From positions 1 through 64,000 of the forward strand of contig CAZWKX010000001.1 of the NCBI GenBank assembly GCA_964633975.1: 64,000 nt of DNA. Reading direction: 5' to 3'. Below, piece by piece: positions 34,318 through 40,982 of this stretch; position 1 is the first letter of the stretch, and each line of letters begins with the position of its first letter. A model generated the notes under the pieces. That model did no database searches and was not told the DNA's origin. It saw only the letters and a list, made by a program, of their open reading frames with translations. The DNA comes from CAZWKX01 sp964633975 (GTDB taxonomy: Bacteria; Actinomycetota; Acidimicrobiia; Spongiisociales; UBA11373). A program made the translations under genes and the position numbers.

Positions 34318-34806
34318 CTAGACGGTGCCGGTGGAGTCTGGGACTCCTTCGAGATCGGCGGACCACAACCTGGGGCAAAGCCGCTGGAACTCGGCAACCA
34401 GCTTCCGGGTCCTGGAGTCCTCGAGTACGAGCGTTTTGGTCCCTCGGCTGTTGAGCAAGCCGATCTCCCCGGCACAGAACGAGTCGTCACCGACCACGAC
34501 GACCGGGATGGTCCGCTCCAGGATGGCCTCGGCACAGACAGGGCAGGGTGGCCGGGTGACGTAAAGCACGGTGTCGGCGTATTCCTCCTGCACCCCGACG
34601 GCGCCCAGACAATCGATAACACCGTGAGCCGCAGGGTCCCCCTGCTGCACCCTGCGGTTGTGGCCCGCGGCCAGCAGCGACCCGCCACGGACCAGAGCGG
34701 CACCGTCGGGAACTCCCCCTTCCCGGCGGCCGATCTCGGCCTGCTCCAGAGCGAAGTGATACGGCTCGATCAGCTTGTCGACGTCCCGGCCCCGCAGAAT
34801 CGGCAT
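34318..34806 (-). CDS. Cytosine deaminase paralogue lacking the catalytic Glu
   Basis: A 162-residue protein that aligns without gaps to the deaminase at 33116-33598 through the core (NRRVQ-GDP-AHG, PVVVVGDD, LLxxRGTK). The metal ligands remain (His61, Cys88, Cys91 in PPCPVC), but the catalytic Glu63 is Val (AHGVIDC) and the C-terminal EDIGE is ADLEG. It is therefore probably not a working deaminase, though zinc and a base could still bind. ATG at 34806 is used because TACGAT lies 6 nt upstream and lengths then match; an open frame extends to 34914. Confidence 0.8.
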   Translation of the reverse strand: MPILRGRDVDKLIEPYHFALEQAEIGRREGGVPDGAALVRGGSLLAAGHNRRVQQGDPAAHGVIDCLGAVGVQEEYADTVLYVTRPPCPVCAEAILERTIPVVVVGDDSFCAGEIGLLNSRGTKTLVLEDSRTRKLVAEFQRLCPRLWSADLEGVPDSTGTV

Positions 34807-34812
34807 CAAAGG

Positions 34813-34818
34813 ATCGTA
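34813..34818 (-). promoter_or_regulatory. -10 hexamer of the deaminase-paralogue gene
   Basis: TACGAT on the minus strand, 6 nt, then ATG at 34806. Confidence 0.6.
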
Positions 34819-34913
34819 CCGACCCGACCACCTCCAACGCGGCCGACGGCGCCGGAACCACAAGCCGGCTACGGAGTCCGGACGTACGCCCACGAGAAGG
34901 TGAGGAATGGGCA

Positions 34914-34947
34914 ACTAGGCTCCCGCCAACGACCGGCTTGGGGGAGC
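34914..34947 (+). repeat. Duplicated promoter/ribosome-site block, copy 1
   Basis: ACTAGGCT then a 23-bp block (34925-34947) identical to 36292-36314, ending in GGGGGAGC just before the lipoprotein ATG. It holds a TAGGCT -10-like hexamer and the ribosome site, so the tandem duplication carried its own promoter. Confidence 0.75.
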
Positions 34948-34951
34948 CTCA

Positions 34952-36247
34952 ATGCGCCGATGCATGATTCTCGCTGCAGTACTGGTCCTTGCCGCCGCCT
35001 GCCACAACGGCGAGGCGGCGACCACGAGCGTCACAACCAGCACGTCATCCACAACAACGTCGACCACCTCGACGTCGACGACAACCACGAGCACGCTGCC
35101 GGTGACCACCACCATGGCGCCGCTGCCCGAAGGAACCTGGCACCGGGTGCCCGACGACTATGAGGTCTTAGGCGGCAACGGATACCAGGTGATGTATTCG
35201 CTCGTCGCCTTCAACGGTCAACTCGTCGCGGTCGGCGAAGACAACTACCACTGGGGCTCCAGGGCCGCGGTGTGGTTCTCGGCCGACGGAATTACCTGGG
35301 ACCGGGTTCCCAACGACGAGGAGCTCTTCAGCGGCTACAGCTACGAGCAGATGTACTCGGCGGCGATCTGGGATGGGCGGCTTTTTGCCGTCGGCCTCGA
35401 CAGCTCCGGTGGCGACGCTGATACCGGCATCTGGACCTCCGCCGACGGAGTCACCTGGGAGTCGGGGCCTCATGACGAGGAAGTCTTCGGAGGTGCCGAA
35501 GTGCAGGCCGTCCACATGGTGACTGCCTGGGCAGGCGGCCTTGCCGCCGGCGGCGTCGACAGCTCCGGCGGCGACTACGACGCCGCCATCTGGACCTCCG
35601 CCGATGGGATCACCTGGGAACGGGTCCCCCACGACGAAGAGATCTTCGGCGGCTTCCTCGATCAGCGCATCTTCTCGATCATCGCCTGGAACGATGGCCT
35701 GGTTGCAGTCGGTGCCGACCAGATCGGCGGCGATGAGGACGCCGTCGTCTGGATCTCCACTGATGGGATCACTTGGGAATGGGCCCCCCACGATGAAGAG
35801 ATCTTCGGCGGCGATGAGGACCAGATCATGACGTCAATCGTGGCGTGGAATGGCGGCCTTGTCGCTGCTGGCTACGACAGCTCCGGCGGCGATCAGGACG
35901 CGGCGATATGGACCTCGGTAGACGGTATCACTTGGGATCGTGTCCCCCTCGACGAGGCCGTCTTCGGGGGTGCCGGTGACCAGGCTGTCAACACGTTGAC
36001 CGTCTGGGACGGCGGCCTTGCCGCAGCCGGCTATGCCTCCTCCGGCGAGGATCGGGACGCCGCGGTCTGGACCTCAAGTGATGGGACTACCTGGGAAAGA
36101 GTCCTGGATGACGAGGCTGTCTTCAGTGGTGCCGGGGATCAGGAGATCAACTCGGTGATCGAGTGGGATGGCAACCTTGTGGCCGTTGGACGTGACCGGC
36201 TCGGCCATCAAGGCAACGCCATCGTCTGGTACTGGACCCCCGACTAG
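34952..36247 (+). CDS. Lipoprotein with a predicted seven-bladed beta-propeller, copy 1
   Basis: A 431-residue protein. Signal peptide with lipobox LAAAC (Cys17), then a Thr/Ser-rich linker (22-55). From about 60 to the end there are seven repeats of about 51 residues, consensus like SIVAWNGGLVAVGYDSSGG then D-DAAIWTS-DGITWERVPHDEEIFGG. The first fragment (EGTWHRVPDDYEVLGG) supplies what the last, short repeat (ending VWYWTPD) lacks, as in a propeller closed by its termini. GGGGGAG precedes the ATG. Probably surface-anchored on the outside of the membrane; ligand unknown. Confidence 0.8.
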   Translation: MRRCMILAAVLVLAAACHNGEAATTSVTTSTSSTTTSTTSTSTTTTSTLPVTTTMAPLPEGTWHRVPDDYEVLGGNGYQVMYSLVAFNGQLVAVGEDNYHWGSRAAVWFSADGITWDRVPNDEELFSGYSYEQMYSAAIWDGRLFAVGLDSSGGDADTGIWTSADGVTWESGPHDEEVFGGAEVQAVHMVTAWAGGLAAGGVDSSGGDYDAAIWTSADGITWERVPHDEEIFGGFLDQRIFSIIAWNDGLVAVGADQIGGDEDAVVWISTDGITWEWAPHDEEIFGGDEDQIMTSIVAWNGGLVAAGYDSSGGDQDAAIWTSVDGITWDRVPLDEAVFGGAGDQAVNTLTVWDGGLAAAGYASSGEDRDAAVWTSSDGTTWERVLDDEAVFSGAGDQEINSVIEWDGNLVAVGRDRLGHQGNAIVWYWTPD

Positions 36248-36279
36248 CCGCCAGCCGCGGCGCCGGCCATATCCCCGCC

Positions 36280-36314
36280 ACTAGGGTGCCGGCCAACGAC
36301 CGGCTTGGGGGAGC
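36280..36314 (+). repeat. Duplicated promoter/ribosome-site block, copy 2
   Basis: Second copy of the block at 34914-34947, with TAGGGT in place of TAGGCT and the same 23-bp core (36292-36314). Confidence 0.75.
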
Positions 36315-36318
36315 TTCC

Positions 36319-37626
36319 ATGCGGCGATGCTTGATTCTCGCTGCGGTACTCGTCCTTGCGGCCGCCTGCACCGGCGGGCAGGCGGCGACCACGAGCGTCA
36401 CAACCAGTACGCCACCGACAACAACGTCGACCACCACGACGTCGACGACAACCACGAGCACGCTGCCGGTGACCACCACCATGGCGCCGCTGCCCGAAGG
36501 AACCTGGCACAAGGTGCTTCACGACTACGACATCTTCGGCGCTGGCGGCGGAGACCAGACCATATGGTCGGTCACAACGTGGGAACACGGCCTCGTAGCG
36601 GTAGGCGAGAGCAGCAATGGCATTAATGCGGCGGCTTGGTTTTCGGCCGACGGGATCACCTGGGGACGAGCCCCTCACAACGACCCCGCATTCGGCGGCC
36701 TTGGATTTCAGCAGATGCGATCGGTGACCTCCTTTGAGGGTCGGCTGTTCGCAGTCGGCCAAGACGGCAGCAGAGGCTATGCAGAAGCCGCGGTGTGGAC
36801 CTCGGAGGATGGCATCAGCTGGGAGCGGGTGCCCCACAACGAGGAGGTGTTTGGGGGACATGGGGACCAGGTGATGCGGTCGGTGACTGCCTGGGCAGGC
36901 GGCCTTGCCGCCGCCGGTACTGATCACTCCGGCGACAACGACGACGCCGCCATCTGGACCTCGACCGATGGGATCACCTGGGAAAGGGTCCCCCACGACG
37001 ACTTCATCTTCGGCGGCTTCCTCTATCAGGGCATCTCCTCGATCGTCGCCTGGAACGATGGCCTGGTTGCGGTTGGTACCGACCAGATCGCCGGCGATGA
37101 GGACGCCGTCGTCTGGATCTCCAGCGATGGTGTCACTTGGGAATGGGCCCCACATGACGAAGAGGTCTTCGGCGGCGATGAGGATCAGGGCATGACATCA
37201 GTCGCGGCATGGAGCGGCCGCCTGGTTGCTGTGGGCTACGACACCTCCGGCGGCGACCTCGACGCGGTCGTCTGGGTTTCGAGTGATGGGATCACTTGGG
37301 AACGCGTCCCTCAAGACGAAGACGCCTTCGGCGGGGATGGCGATCAGTACATGTCGTCGGTGGCCGTCTGGGACAGCGGCTTGGTGGCGGTCGGCTACGC
37401 CTCCTCCGGCCAGGATCGGGATGCCGCGGTCTGGTTCTCAACCGACGCGCTCCACTGGGAGAGGACCAGCGATGACGAATCCGCACTCGGCGACGACCAG
37501 GACCAGGCACTCTGGTCCGTGGTCGGCTGGAACGATGGCCTCGTCGCCGTCGGGGAAGAGCAGGTCGGCTGGAACTACCTAAGTGCCGCGATGGACGCCG
37601 CCGTGTGGTACTGGACCCCCGACTAG
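36319..37626 (+). CDS. Lipoprotein with a predicted seven-bladed beta-propeller, copy 2
   Basis: A 435-residue tandem paralogue of the preceding gene. Same signal and lipobox (LAAAC, Cys17), same Thr linker ending TTTMAPLPEGTWHKV, and seven repeats (for example SVTAWAGGLAAAGTDHSGD then DDAAIWTSTDGITWERVPHD), ending VWYWTPD. Repeats 3-5 are nearly identical to copy 1, others diverge more. ATG at 36319 is chosen over an in-frame start at 36286, which would put the ribosome site inside the gene. Its stop overlaps the convergent rtcB stop. Confidence 0.8.
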   Translation: MRRCLILAAVLVLAAACTGGQAATTSVTTSTPPTTTSTTTTSTTTTSTLPVTTTMAPLPEGTWHKVLHDYDIFGAGGGDQTIWSVTTWEHGLVAVGESSNGINAAAWFSADGITWGRAPHNDPAFGGLGFQQMRSVTSFEGRLFAVGQDGSRGYAEAAVWTSEDGISWERVPHNEEVFGGHGDQVMRSVTAWAGGLAAAGTDHSGDNDDAAIWTSTDGITWERVPHDDFIFGGFLYQGISSIVAWNDGLVAVGTDQIAGDEDAVVWISSDGVTWEWAPHDEEVFGGDEDQGMTSVAAWSGRLVAVGYDTSGGDLDAVVWVSSDGITWERVPQDEDAFGGDGDQYMSSVAVWDSGLVAVGYASSGQDRDAAVWFSTDALHWERTSDDESALGDDQDQALWSVVGWNDGLVAVGEEQVGWNYLSAAMDAAVWYWTPD

Positions 37627-39041
37627 CCCTTCACTACCCCGATGGGCCGCAGCCGGGCCACCGGCGCGGCCAATCCGGCCCGGGCGCACACGTCGATGAC
37701 CTCGTCGACGTCCTTGTAGGCGTAGGGAGCCTCCTCCGCCAGCAGCCGCACCGATCCGGGACGCACCATGATGCCCTGCTCCTCCAGTCCCCGTTTCACC
37801 TCAACGCCGGTCTGCTCCTGTTTGGCTTTCTTGCGGCTCATGAGCCGGCCGGCCCCGTGGGCCGCGGTGTCGAACACCGGGTTGTTTTCCACTCCCCGCA
37901 GCACCCAGGAAGCGGTTCCCATACTCCCTGGGATAAGCACCGGCTGGCCGATCTTCCGCAGGTCGCCGGGTAGCTCGGGGTGGCCCGGGCCGAACGCCCG
38001 CGTCGCCCCCTTGCGGTGCACACAGAGAGTGCGCTCTTTGCCGTTCACCGGGTGACGCTCGATCTTGGCCAGGTTGTGGGCGACGTCGAACACCAGGTCC
38101 ATACCCAGCTTGGTCGTTCCCACCGCCGCGGCAAACGCCTTCCTGGTGCCGTCCGCCAGCACGTGGCGGTTGGCCCAGGCGAAGTTGGCCGATGCCGCCA
38201 TCGCCCCCAGGTAGCGCTCCCCCTCCATCGACCGCACCGGCACGCAGGCGAGCTGGCGGTCGGGAACCTCGATGCCGTGCCGGCTCATCGCCCTTCCCAT
38301 CTCGGCGAGCTGGTCGGTGCAGGTCTGGTGGCCCAGTCCCCGGCTGCCACAGTGGATCATCACCGTCACCATCCCCGCCGCCAGACCAAAAGCCCCGGCC
38401 GCCTCGGCGTCTTCGATACGGTCCACCACCTGCACCTCGAGGAAGTGGTTGCCCGCGCCCAACGAGCCGAGCTGCCCGCCACCCCGTTCCCGGGCCCGCT
38501 CCGAAACCGTGGACGGATCGGCGCCCTCCGACGTGCCCCGCTCCTCACAGCGTTCCAGGTCTCTTGGCTCCCCGAACCCGGCGTCGAGCACGGCGGCGGC
38601 GCCACGTTCCAGCACGGCCTCCAGGAGCCGCCTGCCGGCGATCGCTCCCTTGCCCAGGCCCCGTGGCACTCGGGCGTCCAGCTCGGCCATGATCGCTTTC
38701 TGATGGCGTCTGAAGGCGGCCTCGTCCAGGTTCGAGGCCAGCAGGCGCACCCCGCAGCAGATGTCGAAGCCGACCCCTCCCGGCGAGACCACTCCGCCGG
38801 CCTCGACGTCCGTGGCCGCCACCCCGCCGATGGGGAACCCGTAGCCCCAGTGGATGTCGGGCATGGCGAACGAGGCCTCCACGATACCGGGCAGGTGGGC
38901 CACGTTGACCACCTGATCCAACGCCCTGTCGGACTCCGCTTTGGCAAACAGCGCCTCTGAGGCAAAGACGCGGCCCGGCACCAGCATGCCGCCTTCCGGA
39001 GCCAGCTCCCAGGTCACCTCTCCGGTGCGTCGAAAGGCCAC
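37623..39041 (-). CDS. rtcB: RNA-splicing ligase RtcB
   Basis: A 472-residue RtcB: GTP- and Mn-dependent ligase joining 2',3'-cyclic phosphate or 3'-phosphate to 5'-OH RNA ends. Motifs: MPDIHWGYGFPIGGV, GGVGFDICCGVRLL (metal-ligand Cys), LGAGNHFLEVQ, MIHCGSRGLGHQ, and the guanylylated-His region AHGAGRLMSRKKA. Full length. The GTG at 39041 lies 6 nt after TACAGT, inside the end of the archease gene. Its activator archease is immediately upstream, so RNA repair function is likely intact. Confidence 0.96.
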   Translation of the reverse strand: MAFRRTGEVTWELAPEGGMLVPGRVFASEALFAKAESDRALDQVVNVAHLPGIVEASFAMPDIHWGYGFPIGGVAATDVEAGGVVSPGGVGFDICCGVRLLASNLDEAAFRRHQKAIMAELDARVPRGLGKGAIAGRRLLEAVLERGAAAVLDAGFGEPRDLERCEERGTSEGADPSTVSERARERGGGQLGSLGAGNHFLEVQVVDRIEDAEAAGAFGLAAGMVTVMIHCGSRGLGHQTCTDQLAEMGRAMSRHGIEVPDRQLACVPVRSMEGERYLGAMAASANFAWANRHVLADGTRKAFAAAVGTTKLGMDLVFDVAHNLAKIERHPVNGKERTLCVHRKGATRAFGPGHPELPGDLRKIGQPVLIPGSMGTASWVLRGVENNPVFDTAAHGAGRLMSRKKAKQEQTGVEVKRGLEEQGIMVRPGSVRLLAEEAPYAYKDVDEVIDVCARAGLAAPVARLRPIGVVKG

Positions 39042-39047
39042 GAGATC

Positions 39048-39053
39048 ACTGTA
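39048..39053 (-). promoter_or_regulatory. -10 hexamer of leaderless rtcB
   Basis: TACAGT on the minus strand, then 6 nt to GTG at 39041. This would allow rtcB to be transcribed separately from archease. Confidence 0.6.
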
Positions 39054-39056
39054 GGC

Positions 39057-39470
39057 CTAGACATCGAAGATCACCCGCGCCCGCCAGCCCTCGGCGGCCT
39101 CGGCCACCTCGAGGTCGTGGAACGTGACCGCCTTCACCGGAGGGCCCACCAGCTCGATGCCGCGAGACGGCGAGCCGGCGGCAACACCCGCCACCCTCCC
39201 CTCCCCAATCTCGGCCACCTGGAACGACGAGAAGACCAGATCATCGATCTCGCCGATGGCCAGCAGCTCGGAAAGCCAGGCGACCAGCAGCTCGCCTAAG
39301 TCCTGCGCCTCCACTTCGATCTGGCGCTCCTCGGCAGCCGGGACCGCCGACAGGTCGAAGGCGAGGTCGAACATGCCGAAGGCGGCATTCTCGAAGACCT
39401 CCCCGAGGTTGGCCCCGTAGGCAATGATCCCGGTATCTGCGGTGTGGTCGAGAGTCTCGTAGCGGGTCAT
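39057..39470 (-). CDS. Archease (RtcB activator)
   Basis: A 137-residue archease. N-terminal DHTADTGIIAYGANLGEVFENAAFGMFDL is the family signature, with the metal-ligand Asp and the terminal Asp (VIFDV). It speeds RtcB guanylylation and turnover. ATG at 39470 is 7 nt after the degV stop; the rtcB start is 15 nt beyond its own stop. degV-archease-rtcB form a co-directional set. Confidence 0.93.
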   Translation of the reverse strand: MTRYETLDHTADTGIIAYGANLGEVFENAAFGMFDLAFDLSAVPAAEERQIEVEAQDLGELLVAWLSELLAIGEIDDLVFSSFQVAEIGEGRVAGVAAGSPSRGIELVGPPVKAVTFHDLEVAEAAEGWRARVIFDV

Positions 39471-39477
39471 GGAGAGC

Positions 39478-40302
39478 TCAGCCCTCCTCCCACCACCAGG
39501 AGAGCCCGATCAGGCCGGGGCCGGTGTGTGCCACCATGACCGCGCCGAACTCGGCAATGAGCGCCGTCTCCGGTTCCACCTCGGCGCAAACTCGATTCAG
39601 CAGGCTCTCCGCCTCTTCGCGGGCCAGGGCGTGCAGAGCGATCACGTGTAGTCGGGCTCCGTCGACCCGGCTCTTCCGCCACAGCTTGACGAGCCGGTTG
39701 AGGGCGCCGCGCCGGCTAAAGGCGGGACGGAGCCGGCCGATACGGCCCCGGCGCAGCTCGAACAGGGGTTGCACTCCGAGACGGTCGGCGAGACCGCCCA
39801 CGATGCCGTTCACCCGGCCGCCCCGGATGAGGTACTCGAGCGTCTTCAGGGCCCCGTAGAGCCGAACCTCGTCGGCCACTTCACGGGCCGCCGCCTCGAC
39901 CTCGTCCAGTGAAGCCCCCGTCGCGGCCACCTCGGCCGCATGAAGGGCCACCAGCGCCAATGCCCCCGCCGAGGTGCCGGTGTCCACCAGGCGCACCTCG
40001 GCGTCAGACTCCTTGGTCCCCACGCTCGCCGCCCGATACACGCTGCTCAGCCCCGAGGCCACCGTCAGGATCACCGCACCATCCTGCATACCGTCGAGCA
40101 CCGATGCGAAAGCGGCGGGAGGAGGACCGGCCGTCGACACGCCCTCGTCGAAACGCTCTACGAGCTCCTGAAGGGGCAGCTCGCCGTCGCGATAGGAGAC
40201 ACCACCAAGCGTCACCACCGTCGGAACGACGGTGATGCCCTTCGCGGCGGCAGTGGCGGCGTCGAGCGCCGCCGTCGAGTCGGTGATAACCCGAACACCC
40301 AT
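39478..40302 (-). CDS. DegV family fatty-acid-binding protein
   Basis: A 274-residue DegV. N-terminal VRVITDSTAALD, the fatty-acid headgroup region GVSTAGPPPAAF (usual TSQPSP), SGLSSVYRAA, VDTGTSAGALALVALHAAEVA, LEYLIRGGRVNGIVG, and the C-terminal HTGPGLIGLSWWWEEG. These proteins hand fatty acids to FakA-type kinases in Gram-positives; no fakA is seen here. GAGGTGA lies 6 nt before the ATG. Confidence 0.9.
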   Translation of the reverse strand: MGVRVITDSTAALDAATAAAKGITVVPTVVTLGGVSYRDGELPLQELVERFDEGVSTAGPPPAAFASVLDGMQDGAVILTVASGLSSVYRAASVGTKESDAEVRLVDTGTSAGALALVALHAAEVAATGASLDEVEAAAREVADEVRLYGALKTLEYLIRGGRVNGIVGGLADRLGVQPLFELRRGRIGRLRPAFSRRGALNRLVKLWRKSRVDGARLHVIALHALAREEAESLLNRVCAEVEPETALIAEFGAVMVAHTGPGLIGLSWWWEEG

Positions 40303-40328
40303 GCTTCAGTCACCTCGTTGCGGAGACC

Positions 40329-40970
40329 CTAATCGACTCCGACCTGCCCTCGATCCGCTCCTTCCTTCGGATCCTGGTCGCACACGAGCCGGCACAGGTA
40401 GACACGCGCCTGGCGCCGCCGGGCCGGAGCATTGCCCATCACCCGCTTCACCCACTGAGGCAGCACGACGGCAAGCCCAAGCACCACACCGACGGTGCCC
40501 CGAGTGATGCCCAGAACCACCGGCAGCGCCACCTGTGCCACGAAGCAGCCCACCGAAGTCAAACGCGCCAGCTTCCCCAGGGCGAGGCCGAGGCCCAGCA
40601 CCACCGTGCCTTCCCAGGCCATGTAGACGGTGGAGCCAAGAGCGATCGACATGGCCCTGCCGCCGGAGAGACGCAAGAAGACCGACCAGTTGTGCCCGAC
40701 GGCTGCGGCCCCGGCGGCCAGAGCGGCGATCATCGGCCGAGAGCCGGCCATGGGCGCCACCACAGCGGCGCCCTTGCCGATGTCGAGCAGGCCGGCCAGA
40801 GCCATGGGCCAGAACCCGGCGGCCACGCCGACGCCGCTGCCCGAGACGGTACCGGTGCCCACGTTGCGAAGATCCGCTCCCGAGAAGACGCGGGCGACGA
40901 TGTACGAGAACGACACCGATCCCACCAGATAGGCGCCGAGCAGGTACCCGACGATGATGAGCACCGTCAT
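40329..40970 (-). CDS. PlsY-like glycerol-3-phosphate acyltransferase family protein
   Basis: A 213-residue integral membrane protein with at least five hydrophobic segments. Three PlsY motifs are recognisable but altered: GSVSFSYIVAR (for GSIPxGxxxxR), VGTGTVSGSGV (for GSGNxGATN), and GHNWSVFLRLSGGRAMSI (for GHxxPVFLxFKGGKGVAT). PlsY acylates glycerol-3-phosphate with acyl-phosphate. Loss of the GGKG Lys and of the GATN Asn makes this a divergent paralogue whose activity is doubtful. It follows the histidine kinase by 12 nt. Confidence 0.7.
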   Translation of the reverse strand: MTVLIIVGYLLGAYLVGSVSFSYIVARVFSGADLRNVGTGTVSGSGVGVAAGFWPMALAGLLDIGKGAAVVAPMAGSRPMIAALAAGAAAVGHNWSVFLRLSGGRAMSIALGSTVYMAWEGTVVLGLGLALGKLARLTSVGCFVAQVALPVVLGITRGTVGVVLGLAVVLPQWVKRVMGNAPARRRQARVYLCRLVCDQDPKEGADRGQVGVD

Positions 40971-40982
40971 GTCACAGCGACG

